Below are positions 51,048 through 60,500 of a stretch of DNA of 64,000 nucleotides, piece after piece. This DNA comes from Gordonia namibiensis NBRC 108229 (lineage in GTDB: Bacteria; Actinomycetota; Actinomycetes; Mycobacteriales; Mycobacteriaceae): contig NZ_BAHE01000019.1 of the NCBI RefSeq assembly GCF_000298235.1, positions 124,001 to 188,000 of the forward strand, in the 5' to 3' direction. The notes under the pieces are model-generated. The model did no database searches and had not been told where the DNA came from. It worked only from the letters and a program-made list of their open reading frames with translations. A program made the translations under genes and the position numbers. Numbering within the stretch: the first letter of the stretch is position 1; each line of letters opens with the position of its first letter.

Positions 51048-51075
51048 GCAAGACTAGAACACGTTCTAGTCTTGC
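51048..51075. promoter_or_regulatory. 28-bp perfect palindrome, KstR-like operator
   Basis: GCAAGACTAGAAC, a 2-base centre (AC) and the exact complement GTTCTAGTCTTGC form 13-bp arms. The core TAGAACACGTTCTA fits TnnAACnnGTTnnA, the operator of KstR, the TetR-family repressor of sterol catabolism in mycobacteria and rhodococci. It lies 50 bases before the decarboxylase-family start. Confidence 0.7.
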
Positions 51076-51124
51076 GTCGAACCGTTCCGGAAGACCCCAC
51101 GTCAGACCAGTAGAAGGAGTACCG

Positions 51125-51880
51125 GTGACCGCACCCTCGTCCCACGACATCCTCGGCACCACGGTGACCATGCCCGTCGAGATCCGGCACGCGCAGTGCT
51201 TCGTCGCGGGTTTCACCGCAGACGCGGCCGCGGTCCAGCGTGCGATCGACAGCGAGTCCGCACGCCCGGGCACCCTGCGTCCGCTGCGCATCCGACCGGG
51301 ACGTGCGATGTGCATGCTGGTCTTCGTCGACTACGTCGACGGCGACCTCGGGCCGTACAACGAGTTCGGTGTCTGTTTCCTCGTCGACGACCCGTCCCAA
51401 CCCCCGACCTCGCCTCTCCGCGCGCTCCGCTCGCTCGCGAAGGGCGACGCGCGCGCTCTCGTGCACCGCCTCCCGGTGGACGGTGACTTCACCCTCGCGG
51501 CCGGGCGCGGGATCTGGGGCTTCCCCAAGACCCTGGCCGAGTTCGACGTCGACCACGCCTCGTCGACCCGGCACGGTCGGCTCGAGGCAGACGGTTCGCT
51601 GATCGCCGACCTGCGGATCAAACCGGGGATCAAGGTCCCGGACACGACCGCAGACACCGTGCTGCACGCCTACTCCCAACTCGACGGCGTCACCCGGCTC
51701 ACGCCCTGGCGCCTGACCTCGGTGAGCGGGACCCGCACCCGCCTCGGCGGGGCGAGCCTCACGCTCGGCGACCACCCGATCGCCGCCGAAGTCCGCTCTC
51801 TGCGGCTCGGCCGGCACGCACTGATGACCAGCTCGGTACAGAAGATCACCATGCGTTTCGAGAACCCGACCGTCGTCTGA
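51125..51880 (+). CDS. Acetoacetate decarboxylase-family protein
   Basis: The 251-residue protein shows the ADC-family motif GIWGFPKTLAEFDV with the lysine (K135) that forms the Schiff base in acetoacetate decarboxylase. Another typical block is RAMCMLVFVDYVDGDLGPYNE. Many family members are not true decarboxylases and act on other beta-keto or cyclic acids. It follows a palindrome matching the KstR operator, so a role in sterol or side-chain catabolism is possible. Pirin follows 49 bases later. The start is GTG with an agaaggag site. Confidence 0.85.
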   Translation: MTAPSSHDILGTTVTMPVEIRHAQCFVAGFTADAAAVQRAIDSESARPGTLRPLRIRPGRAMCMLVFVDYVDGDLGPYNEFGVCFLVDDPSQPPTSPLRALRSLAKGDARALVHRLPVDGDFTLAAGRGIWGFPKTLAEFDVDHASSTRHGRLEADGSLIADLRIKPGIKVPDTTADTVLHAYSQLDGVTRLTPWRLTSVSGTRTRLGGASLTLGDHPIAAEVRSLRLGRHALMTSSVQKITMRFENPTVV

Positions 51881-51929
51881 GTCGCGGTTCCCGGCACCGG
51901 GGGTCCCGACGCCGGGGAGAATGGTCGCC

Positions 51930-52937
51930 ATGAGCAATCTGGAGGCCCAGCCGGCCGAGGTCGAATGCCGCACCGACGCCGAGAGCGCGACCAGGTCCGG
52001 GCACCTTCATCTGGAGGTCCTCACCGCACGCGACGTACCCCTCGGCGGTCCGCGCGCGATGACCGTTCACCGAACCCTCCCCCAACGCTCGCGGTCGCTC
52101 ATCGGCGCGTGGTGCTTCGTCGACCACTACGGGCCCGACGACGTGGCGAGTACCGGCGGGATGGATGTGCCGCCGCATCCGCATACCGGCCTGCAGACGG
52201 TCAGCTGGTTGTTCACCGGCGAAGTCGAGCATCGCGACACGATGGGCAACCACGCGATGGTCCGCCCCGGCGAGATCAACCTGATGACCGCGGGACACGG
52301 CATCGCCCACACCGAGGTGTCGACGCCGGAGACCACGGTCCTGCACGGCGTACAGCTGTGGACCGCGCTTCCTGCCGATGCCGTCGACACCCCACGGAAC
52401 TTCGCCCACCACCGCCCGGACGACGTCGTACTCGACGGGGTCACGGCCAAGGTGTTCCTCGGCGAGCTGCTCGGCACCCGATCGCCGGTGCACACGTTCA
52501 CGCCGCTGCTCGGCGCCCAGCTCGACTTCGTGCCCGGCGCGACCGTCGACCTCGACGTCGATCCCACCTTCGAGCACGGCATCCTCGTCGACGCCGGGAC
52601 GATCGAGGTGGCCGACACCGACGCTGCACCTCTCCAGCGCACCGAACTGGGTTACGTCGGAGTGGGCGCACAGCGACTGACGCTGACCAACGTCTCCGAC
52701 GACACCGCCCGCGTGATCCTGCTCGGCGGCACCCCATTCGGCGAGGACATCGTGATGTGGTGGAACTTCATCGGCCGCACGCACGACGAGATCGTCGGAT
52801 TCCGCGAGGAGTGGATGGCCCACAGTGAACGGTTCGGTCAGGTCCGGGGCTACGACGGCGACATCCAGCACCTGCCCGCACCCGCTTTGCCGCACTCTCG
52901 GCTACGTCCCCGGAAGAACACTCCGGGCCGCGCCTGA
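51930..52937 (+). CDS. Pirin-family protein
   Basis: The 335-residue bicupin has the N-terminal metal-binding motif PPHPHTGLQTVSWLF (His83, His85 region), and further His/Glu ligands in GEVEHRD and GHGIAHTE, as in pirins and quercetinase-like enzymes. These Fe-binding proteins act as oxygenases or redox-sensitive cofactors. It is probably cotranscribed with the decarboxylase-family gene and so also under the palindrome. ATG 51930 is preferred over 51921 for ribosome-binding-site spacing. Confidence 0.9.
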   Translation: MSNLEAQPAEVECRTDAESATRSGHLHLEVLTARDVPLGGPRAMTVHRTLPQRSRSLIGAWCFVDHYGPDDVASTGGMDVPPHPHTGLQTVSWLFTGEVEHRDTMGNHAMVRPGEINLMTAGHGIAHTEVSTPETTVLHGVQLWTALPADAVDTPRNFAHHRPDDVVLDGVTAKVFLGELLGTRSPVHTFTPLLGAQLDFVPGATVDLDVDPTFEHGILVDAGTIEVADTDAAPLQRTELGYVGVGAQRLTLTNVSDDTARVILLGGTPFGEDIVMWWNFIGRTHDEIVGFREEWMAHSERFGQVRGYDGDIQHLPAPALPHSRLRPRKNTPGRA

Positions 52938-52964
52938 CGCCGAGCCCCGCTCCCGGGGAGGCCA

Positions 52965-53666
52965 TCACGAAGGGCCGAGCAACCGGGCGAAGTTGGCGAT
53001 GCCCGCCGCCTCGATCGTCTGTTGGCGCACGTCGGGTCCCGTACCACGCGTGTCGTGCTGTGTGTCGCCGACGCGACTCCGGGTGTCTGACGCGGCACCA
53101 CCCGCGGCCCGCGGCTCGATGAGCCCCGCGAGTTCGTTTGCCGCACGGTCGATTCGACCACTCAGACCGGAACCGCCGGCCGACTCGGCGCCCGCCCAGT
53201 CCTCTGACGCCGTGTACACCCCGGTCGGCACGATCACGGTTCGCAGGTAGGAGAACAGCGGGCGCAGCGCGTGATCGAGCACCATGGAGTGCCGCGGGCT
53301 GCCGCCGGTGGCGGCGATGAGCACGGGCTTGCCGGACATCGCGTCCACGTCGACCAGGTCGAAGAACATCTTGAACAGTCCGCTGTAGGAGGCGTTGAAG
53401 ACCGGGGACGCCACGATCAACGCGTCCGCGGATTCCACGGCGTCGATAGCGGCGCGGGCCTGTCCGGAGGCGAACCCGACGGTCACGGCGCGGCCGAGGT
53501 CGACGGCCAGATCGCGCAGGTCGATCACCTCGACCTCGACGGCGGCCTCCCGCTCGCCGAGGGCGTCGGTCACCGCCGCCGTCATTCGGTCGATCAACAT
53601 CCGCGTCGACGACGGTTCGGAGAGCCCGCCGTTCACCGCCACGAGGCGCACCGCACCCCCGTTCAT
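52965..53666 (-). CDS. NADPH-dependent FMN reductase, CE1759-like
   Basis: The 233-residue flavodoxin-fold reductase has VNGGLSEPSSTRMLIDRM (phosphate-binding loop), LIVASPVFNASYSGLFKMFF and AATGGSPRHS, matching the reductase half of the CE1758/CE1759 LLM pair. It should supply reduced FMN to the luciferase-like enzyme next door. Its start overlaps that gene's stop by four bases. A C-terminal Arg/Asp/Thr-rich tail of about 50 residues is extra. Confidence 0.9.
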   Translation of the reverse strand: MNGGAVRLVAVNGGLSEPSSTRMLIDRMTAAVTDALGEREAAVEVEVIDLRDLAVDLGRAVTVGFASGQARAAIDAVESADALIVASPVFNASYSGLFKMFFDLVDVDAMSGKPVLIAATGGSPRHSMVLDHALRPLFSYLRTVIVPTGVYTASEDWAGAESAGGSGLSGRIDRAANELAGLIEPRAAGGAASDTRSRVGDTQHDTRGTGPDVRQQTIEAAGIANFARLLGPS

Positions 53667-54760
53667 GACCGCACCTCGATCTTCTCGCCCTCGCGGCGGG
53701 CGGCCACCAGCGAGGCGTGGGTCGGCGCGTCCGGGACGTCGGCGGGCCTGCCCTGAGCGAACCCCTCGCGTAGCTCGGGCAGGACCTCGCCGAGCAGGTC
53801 GAGCTGCTCGAGGACGACCTTCAACGGCAGTCCCGCATGGTCGACGAGGAACAACTGTCGCTGGTAGTCCCCGAAACTCTCGCGGAACGACAGTGTCTTG
53901 TCGACGAATTCGGCCGGGCTGCCCACCGTCAGCGGCGTCTGGGAGGTGAAGTCCTCCAGCGACGGGCCGTGACCGTAGACGGGCGCGTTGTCGAAGTACG
54001 GCCGGAACTCCCGCACCGCATCCTGGGACCGCGGCCGGATGAAGAACTGGCCGCCCAGGCCGACGATGGCCTGGTGGGCCTTGCCATGGCCGTGGTGCTC
54101 GTAGCGCTCCCGGTAGAAGGCGATCAGCCGCTGGAAGTGTTCCTTGGGCCAGAAGATGTTGTTGGCGAAGAAACCGTCGCCGTAGTACGCGGCCTGCTCG
54201 GCGATCTCCGGACTACGGATCGACCCATGCCACACGAACGGGGCCACGCCGTCGAGCGGGCGCGGGGTCGAGGTGAACGACGTGAGCGGCGTCCGGAACT
54301 TCCCCTCCCAGTCGACCACGTCCTCGGTCCAGAGCCGGTGAAGCAGGTGATAGTTCTCGATCGCGAGCGGGATGCCCTGCCGGATGTCCTGACCGAACCA
54401 CGGATAGACCGGTCCGGTGTTCCCGCGCCCGAGCATCAGGTCGACGCGGCCGTCGGCGAGATGCTGAAGCATGGCGAAGTCCTCGGCGATCTTCACCGGG
54501 TCGTTGGTGGTGATGAGCGTGGTCGCGGTACTGAGCTGCAGCCGTTCCGTCTGCGCCGCGATGTAGGCGAGGGTCGTCGTCGGCGAGGACGAGAAGAACG
54601 GCTCGTTGTGGTGCTCACCGAGGGCGAACACGTCGAGGCCGATGTCCTCGGCCTTCTTGGCGATCTCGACGATCGCCTTGATCCGTTCGTTCTCGGTGGG
54701 TGTCCGGCCCGTGGTGGGATCCGTCGTGATGTCGCTGACGCTGAAGATTCCGAACTGCAT
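53663..54760 (-). CDS. Luciferase-like FMN-dependent monooxygenase, CE1758-like
   Basis: The 365-residue LLM-class oxidoreductase has the TIM-barrel start MQFGIFSVSDITTDPTTGRT, LGEHHNEPFFSSSPTTTLAY and LMLGRGNTGPVYPWFGQD, as in bacterial luciferase relatives. Such two-component enzymes use FMNH2 from a partner reductase. Here the partner is the coupled gene downstream. A palindromic site lies between this gene and the divergent lipoprotein. Substrate not predictable. Confidence 0.9.
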   Translation of the reverse strand: MQFGIFSVSDITTDPTTGRTPTENERIKAIVEIAKKAEDIGLDVFALGEHHNEPFFSSSPTTTLAYIAAQTERLQLSTATTLITTNDPVKIAEDFAMLQHLADGRVDLMLGRGNTGPVYPWFGQDIRQGIPLAIENYHLLHRLWTEDVVDWEGKFRTPLTSFTSTPRPLDGVAPFVWHGSIRSPEIAEQAAYYGDGFFANNIFWPKEHFQRLIAFYRERYEHHGHGKAHQAIVGLGGQFFIRPRSQDAVREFRPYFDNAPVYGHGPSLEDFTSQTPLTVGSPAEFVDKTLSFRESFGDYQRQLFLVDHAGLPLKVVLEQLDLLGEVLPELREGFAQGRPADVPDAPTHASLVAARREGEKIEVRS

Positions 54761-54812
54761 GTCGCGCCTTTCGTTGCGTACGATCGCGCTGCCCTGGCAG
54801 CCTCGACCACCA

Positions 54813-54834
54813 TAACCGGACCGCGGTCCGATTA
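54813..54834. promoter_or_regulatory. Palindromic operator candidate upstream of LLM operon
   Basis: A perfect 14-bp palindrome CGGACCGCGGTCCG (54817-54830) is extended by TAA/TTA flanks across one mismatch to 22 bp. It is 53 bases before the LLM gene start and 80 before the divergent lipoprotein, so it may control either. The regulator is unknown. Confidence 0.5.
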
Positions 54835-54913
54835 ATTCCCCCTGATCGCTGGGTTAGTGTTGGCTTACTACTCCGCGGTACCGACCGCGGAGGCGTCGCA
54901 TGAAGGGGAATCA

Positions 54914-55432
54914 ATGAAGATCCGGAAGTCCGTCGCCGCCATCGCCCTGGCCGGGTCCGCGCTGTTCGTCGCCACCGCCTGCTCGTCCGAGGACGTGGAC
55001 GAGGCCACCAGCAAGGTGTCGACCGCAGTCGAGTCCGCCGCATCCGAGGTCTCCACCGCCGCTGGCGACGCGATCGACGAGGTCACCGGCCTCAGCGACT
55101 CGAAGGCCCAGGACATCCTGCGCAAGGCCGTCGACCCCGCAACCCCTGCCGACGAGCTCGACTCGGTCGTCGACACCTCGGACCCCGCCACCAAGGCTGC
55201 GCTCATCGCCTTCGCGAAGGGTTCGTCGGCCGCCGGCTACACCCCCGAGGTCTACACCGTGAAGGACGTGTCGAAGGACGGTGACAACAAGGCCGTCGCC
55301 ACGGTGGCCGTCGCCAGCCCTCATGCCCCGGCCCCGGTCGACATCAAGCTCACCTATGTCGACGCCGATGGCGGATGGAAGCTCAGCGGCGATGCTGTCA
55401 CCCAGCTCGCCGGAATGGCGACCGACCACTGA
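54914..55432 (+). CDS. MTB12-like lipoprotein
   Basis: The 172-residue protein has a lipoprotein signal (ALFVATACSS, lipidated Cys23). A helical spacer (STAVESAASEVSTAAGDAID) leads to a C-terminal DILRKAVDPATPADELDSVV domain ending GWKLSGDAVTQLAGMA, resembling the low-molecular-weight antigen MTB12 (CFP-2) family of mycobacteria. An aagggga site precedes the ATG. The role is unknown; it is probably surface attached. Confidence 0.8.
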   Translation: MKIRKSVAAIALAGSALFVATACSSEDVDEATSKVSTAVESAASEVSTAAGDAIDEVTGLSDSKAQDILRKAVDPATPADELDSVVDTSDPATKAALIAFAKGSSAAGYTPEVYTVKDVSKDGDNKAVATVAVASPHAPAPVDIKLTYVDADGGWKLSGDAVTQLAGMATDH

Positions 55433-55511
55433 CACCGGCCGGCACCTCCTCGTCGCCGGTAGACTCGCCCGGGTACGGCCCGTCCCGCGAGCCGGCGAGC
55501 GAGGAGGTGCC

Positions 55512-56165
55512 GTGCGCGTCGACATTCCCACCCAGCCGTTCTCACCGGCGATCACCGAACGTCATGAGCGATGGCCCGCGGTCAACGATCTCGACGACAA
55601 TGCACTCCCGGTCGTGCCGGACGCCGCAGTAGAGGCCGCGCCTCCTGCCCTACACTCGACATCCGGTCCCGCCCCACGGCCCGCCACACGTGTCGAGACC
55701 CGTCTCCGCCCCGCGCCGGAAGATCACGCCGCCCTCCCACCGGTGGGCGACTTCTGGGGCCTGCAGAACTCCGTCGAGCAGAGTCCCGTTCTCGGCTCCA
55801 CTTCTTCCGCACCCGCTCGGCTCTCGGGCGGGCGGCCGGTGCCATTCGTCGGTTCACGGCCGACCCCGGCCGTCCGGCCGTTGCCGTATTCGCCGCCCGC
55901 GGCGCGGCGTACGGTCGCACCCGCCGCGTCGCTGGCGCTGACCACCGGTCTGATCGCGATTCCCATGACCCTCGCCCTCGGACTCGGCGCGATTCTCGGC
56001 ATGGTCGCCATCGTCTCGGGAATCGTCGGTATCAAGCAGATCAACCGGGCGCCGATGAACCGCAAGGGAACCGGCCGCGCCGTCACCGGGATCGTGTGCG
56101 GTGTCGGCAGCGTAGTCGTCGGCGGGCCGATTCTGCTGCTTCTGGCGTTGGTCTTCGGTCTCTGA
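55512..56165 (+). CDS. DUF4190-type membrane protein with long Pro-rich N-terminus
   Basis: The 217-residue protein has about 130 Pro/Ala-rich residues. Two hydrophobic helices (LALTTGLIAIPMTLALGLGA, then IVCGVGSVVVGGPILLLLAL) with the linking IVSGIVGIKQINRAPMNRKG loop follow, typical of DUF4190. The GTG start is supported by a gaggagg site 5 bases upstream. It ends at a strong terminator. Function unknown; membrane-bound. Confidence 0.8.
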   Translation: MRVDIPTQPFSPAITERHERWPAVNDLDDNALPVVPDAAVEAAPPALHSTSGPAPRPATRVETRLRPAPEDHAALPPVGDFWGLQNSVEQSPVLGSTSSAPARLSGGRPVPFVGSRPTPAVRPLPYSPPAARRTVAPAASLALTTGLIAIPMTLALGLGAILGMVAIVSGIVGIKQINRAPMNRKGTGRAVTGIVCGVGSVVVGGPILLLLALVFGL

Positions 56166-56213
56166 CGCTCTGACGACCGGCCCGTGTCGTCGAATCCTCG
56201 GCCCCATAGAGAC

Positions 56214-56250
56214 ATCGAGACCTGCCCGGCTGTACCGGGCAGGTCTCGAT
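56214..56250. terminator. Bidirectional terminator after the DUF4190 gene
   Basis: Perfect 16-bp arms (ATCGAGACCTGCCCGG and its complement) with a 5-nt CTGTA loop lie between the DUF4190 gene and the convergent small gene at 56271. No T-run follows on the + side, but the stem is long enough to end transcription both ways. Confidence 0.75.
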
Positions 56251-56270
56251 TCAAGTTGTGGGTGCGGAGA

Positions 56271-56585
56271 CTAACTCACCGCACGTAGATGGGTACGCGC
56301 CGGCGCAACCGCTCCCCGCCCGCGCCCCAGCCAGGCTTCGACCTCGCCGAGGACCTGCATTCGGGCCTCCAGCGGTTGAACTTCGCCCAGCGTCGGCAGG
56401 CAGTTCATCAGGGCGGCGTAGAACGCAGCAGCCTGAGACATGCCATGCGCGGAACACACATGATCGTATTCATCGATTCGATGTGCGAGCTCACCGTAGG
56501 TGAGTGCCTTGTCGCCCAACCGAACTGCGGTCAGCTTCGGCGTTATCGCGCCACGATCCTGGATGTCGTGCACTAGATCGTTCAT
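56271..56585 (-). CDS. Short protein resembling the N-terminal edge of an adenylation domain
   Basis: The 104-residue protein has ITPKLTAVRLGDKALTYGEL, close to the LTYAEL motif opening AMP-ligase/A domains, followed by AHRIDEYDHVCSAHGMSQAA. It has none of the later ATP or AMP motifs, so it cannot be an active ligase by itself. It may be a remnant or a free-standing partner of the NRPS genes. Its codons are lower in GC than those of its neighbours, and the upstream region is AT-rich. A ggaagg site precedes the ATG at 56585. Function unknown. Confidence 0.7.
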   Translation of the reverse strand: MNDLVHDIQDRGAITPKLTAVRLGDKALTYGELAHRIDEYDHVCSAHGMSQAAAFYAALMNCLPTLGEVQPLEARMQVLGEVEAWLGRGRGAVAPARTHLRAVS

Positions 56586-56872
56586 GAGTGACTACCTTCC
56601 CCCCCGCCCATAATGGCGTGACCGCGGCGTCCCTGCCTCCCCAGACATTGGTACGTTGCGGCCCTTCAACACAGTGTGCCCTACCCCACGAAATATGGGG
56701 ACTCTTGCTTCAGCATCTGTGGCACATTCCACAAGCGGTTCTGCGTGGAGAATGTGACTCCATGTTACTGCTGAGGCGTCAGTTACGGCAGTTCATCACT
56801 CTTGTTTCGTTGAGTTGTTATTCGCGCGGAATCGTCCCGATATTCCGGTAGGTCGATTCCGGACAAACCGGA
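56586..56872. other. AT-rich intergenic region with inverted repeats
   Basis: About 290 bases with lower GC than the surroundings. They hold an imperfect inverted repeat (CACATTCCAC 56723-56732 / GTGGAGAATGTG 56745-56756) and an ATGGGGACT motif (56695-56703). They should carry the promoter of the adenylation-like gene. No gene is supported. Confidence 0.55.
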
Positions 56873-57100
56873 TCAGGATCCGGCGGCCTTGTCGGCCTCC
56901 ATGGCCTCGATGAGACTCTTGGGCCGCAGATCGGTCCAGTTCTGCTCGACGTATTCCAGGCAAGCAGCACGGCTGTCCTCACCGAAGACCTTCGTCCAGC
57001 CCGCCGGGATGTCGGCGAAGGTCGGCCACAGCGAGTGCTGGTTCTCGTCGTTGACGAGCACGAAGAAGCGGCCGTCCTCGTCATCGAATGGATTCGTCAT
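56873..57100 (-). CDS. MbtH-family protein (copy 2)
   Basis: The 75-residue protein, [20 protein letters not shown] onward, has the [19 protein letters not shown] and [13 protein letters not shown] signatures. It matches copy 3 (57268-57501) at every residue through position 64 and differs only in the tail. The nucleotide copies also differ at only a few sites. This points to a recent duplication or gene conversion. Both lie downstream of NRPS 2. Whether both are needed is unknown. Confidence 0.93.
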   Translation of the reverse strand: MTNPFDDEDGRFFVLVNDENQHSLWPTFADIPAGWTKVFGEDSRAACLEYVEQNWTDLRPKSLIEAMEADKAAGS

Positions 57101-57267
57101 AGTCGTACCTATCGTCGGGAGCCGACGTCGGTCGGCTCGGAACACGGTCGTGTCAATCGTAGGCAACCCGATCCCGGATCACGGCGCCTACGGGCCATGA
57201 CCCCGCCACGATCGGTGACTTTCATCCGATCGAGGTCTCGAATGGATCACGGGGATCGGGCGATGAC

Positions 57268-57501
57268 CTATTTCGCGGCTTCCCCTGCCCGATCTGCCTC
57301 CATCGCGTCGATCAGACTCTTCGGCCGCAGGTCGGTCCAGTTCTGCTCGACGTATTCGAGGCAAGCGGCACGGCTGTCCTCGCCGAAGACCTTGGTCCAG
57401 CCCGCCGGGATGTCGGCGAAGGTCGGCCACAGCGAGTGCTGGTTCTCGTCGTTGACGAGCACGAAGAAGCGGCCGTCCTCGTCATCGAATGGATTGGTCA
57501 T
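57268..57501 (-). CDS. MbtH-family protein (copy 3)
   Basis: The 77-residue protein is encoded 57 bases downstream of the NRPS 2 stop on the same strand, so it is the most likely MbtH partner of that enzyme. It has the same core as copy 2 ([20 protein letters not shown], then [17 protein letters not shown]). An alternative start at 57504 would add one Met. The 167 bases separating copies 2 and 3 show no hairpin. Confidence 0.94.
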   Translation of the reverse strand: MTNPFDDEDGRFFVLVNDENQHSLWPTFADIPAGWTKVFGEDSRAACLEYVEQNWTDLRPKSLIDAMEADRAGEAAK

Positions 57502-57558
57502 CAATGTCTCCTCATCTGTTTCTAGCGTCGGGATAGATTGCCTCGTCCGGCATCCGGT

Positions 57559-60500
57559 CTACTCGGGCGAATCGATACCCGACTCGCCGTTCGCGAGTGC
57601 CTGCTCGACCCGCGGTCCGATGACCGCGAGCGACGCGGCGTCGGTCATGCCGAGGTGGTGGGTCGGGACATCGGTGTTGTCGATGGGCCCGGAGACGTGC
57701 GCCCGCCACCCCTCGGGGATCGCGGCCGGGTTCTCCTTGTCATTCGTCGCGGTGAAGATCTGGACCGAGCCGACGTACTGCTGCGGGCGGTAGGCCAACA
57801 GCATGTCCGCGGACACGGCGAAGCTGTCCATCACGCGGTCGACGACGTCCTCGGCGAGCAAACCCATCCCGGCGATCTGCGTCCGCACGATGTCGGCGAC
57901 CTCTTCCGCACTCTCCGCCTTCACCGCGTCGTCGAGATCGAACAGATCGCGCCAGCCGCCCAGGATGTCGGCGGCGTGGTCCGGGTTCGTCGCGGACTCC
58001 TCCTCGACGACCGCTGCGGGGACCTCCCCGTCGACCGCCGGTGTGGTGTCCATGATGCCGAGGTAGGCGACGCGTTCACCGACCGCCTGCAGGCGTGTGG
58101 CCATCGCATGAGCGATGATCCCGCCGATCGACCACCCGAGCAGGTGGTACGGGCCTTCGGGCTGCACCCGGCGGATCTCCTCGACATAACGCGCGGCGAG
58201 TTCGTGCGCGTCGGTCGCAGAGTCCTCACCGTTGACGACGTGAGGATCCTGCAGGCCGTAGATCGGCCGATCGGAGATGTACGGCGCGAAACCACCGTAG
58301 AACCAGGCGAGGCCGCCGGCCGGATGCACACAGAACAGCGGCGGCCGGGCGCCGTCGCCGCGCAGGGTGATCAGCACGTCGTTCCCGCGTGCACCGCCCT
58401 CGTCGATGCGTCGGGCCAACTCACGGACGGTGGGATCGCTGAACAGCCAACGGAGTTCGAGCGGAAGGCCATGGTCGTGCACCCGCGACACGACCTGGGT
58501 CGCCGACAGCGAGTTTCCGCCGAGGTCGAAGAACGACTCGGTTGCCGACACGCGTTCGATACCCAGGATGTCGGCGAAGACCTCCGCGATGACCCTTTCG
58601 TTCTTCGTTTCGGGTTCGACGTGGTCTGCGGTCACCACCACCGGCTCGGGCAGGGCGGCCTTGTCGAGCTTGCCGACGGGCGTCATGGGCAACGCATCGA
58701 GACGCGTCAGGGTTGCCGGGACCATGAAGGACGGGAGTCGCCGGCCGATGAACTCGCGGAGCTCTTCGTCGGCGACGTCCCCGGTGGTCACCACGTAGGC
58801 GGCCAGGGACGACGCGACCGCGCCGCCCACGCCGATGACGACCGCGGAGTCGACCGCGGGGTGCGCGGTGAGTGCGGATTCGATCTCACCGAGTTCGATC
58901 CGGAGACCGCGCAGCTTGACCTGGTCGTCCGCGCGACCGGAGAAGACGAGAGCCAGTGCGCCGTCGGCGGTACGCGCCCAACGCACGACGTCTCCAGTGC
59001 GATACATTCGCGAACCGTCCGACCCGAAGGGGTCGGCGACGAACCGCTCCGCAGTCACATCTGACCTGTTCAGGTAGCCGCGTGACAGGTGCAGGCCGGT
59101 GACGTACAGCTCCCCCGGGACACCTACCGGTACCGGGTGCAGGCGATTGTCCAGTACCTGCATCCCGACGCCGGCGTAAGGACCGCCGAGCAGCACCGGG
59201 TCGCCCGGTTGCGCCGGCTCACTGGTGCTCACAACGATGGTGGTCTCGGTCGGCCCGTACATGATCTGGGTCCGAACGACCGCAGACCACTCATCCTGTA
59301 GCGCTTGCGGAACCGCTTCCCCGCCGACGAACACCAGTTCCACCGAGTCCAGCCCTCGAGGGTCGAGCGTCGAGAGAACCATGGGGGTGAGGAACATGTG
59401 AGTCACCCGGTGTTCGTTCACGAACTGCCCCAAGGCTGCCCCACCGACCGCTTCGGCAGGACGGTAGACGATCTCTCCACCGGAGCTCACTGCCAGCAGG
59501 TATTCGAGGAGTGACGCGTCGAAGCTCGGCGAAGCGAATCCGAGAACACGAACCGGACCCGACACCGACCCGTGCCGGAGCTCCTCACGGGCGAAGTTGG
59601 CAAGGCCCGTGTGGCTCACCGCCACGCCCTTGGGTCGGCCGGTCGAACCCGACGTGTAGATGACGTAGGCGACGTTGTCCACGCGGACGGGAGCGAGGCG
59701 CTCGCTCTCCTCCAGGGCCCCGGACGCCAACTCCGAGAGATCGACGTCCTCGAGGCGATGCCACGTGATCCCCTCGCGGGGTAACGGCCCGGCGACCTCT
59801 GTCGTGATCCCGATGGATGCACCGGAGTCGGCAACCATCATCGCAACTCGCTCAGCCGGATAGTCGGGGTCGACCGGTACGTAACCACCGCCGGCCTTGG
59901 CGACCGCCCAGATCGCGGTGAGCATGTCGGCCGATCGCGGAATCGCCACCGCCACGAGGGATTCCGGACCGATGCCGCGGGCGATGAGCCAACGGGCGTA
60001 CTTGTTCGACCGCGCATCGAGTTCCGCGTAGGTGAGGGAGCGCCCGGAGGCATCGGTCACCGCCACGCGCTCGGGCCACGAACGGGCAGCTCTCTCGAAC
60101 GTCTCCGAGAGTAGTTCCGGCCGTGCGACCCGACCACCCGAGACCGGGGTGAGTTTCCTGGTCGACGACTCTGCGAGGTACCGCGCATCGCCGACCGGAG
60201 CAGTCGTGTCGGCTGTGAGCACGTCCAACAACTCGACCAGCCAGTCACCGATCCGCTGAGCCGACGGCTCGTCGAACAGGTCAGTGGCGTAGGTCAGCCT
60301 GGCACGCCATGGCTCGCCGGGACTCGTGGCGGCGGCGACACTCACCAGGAGGTCGACCTTCGCCGGCGTCGACGCGATCGGTAGAGGCGCGATCGTGAGA
60401 TCGCCGACGGCCCCTGAGGGCAGGTCATCCGCGCCGGGTAGGCCCCCCGCAGCCTGATCGAAGGTGAGCCACACCTGGCTGAGAGGTGCAAAGGCTCCCG

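Noticed and set aside
54853..54871. Possible IdeR/DmdR iron box (TTAGTGTTGGCTTAC)
   Set aside because: Only about 12 of 19 bases fit the usual box, so it is not supported. No better iron box was found near either NRPS.
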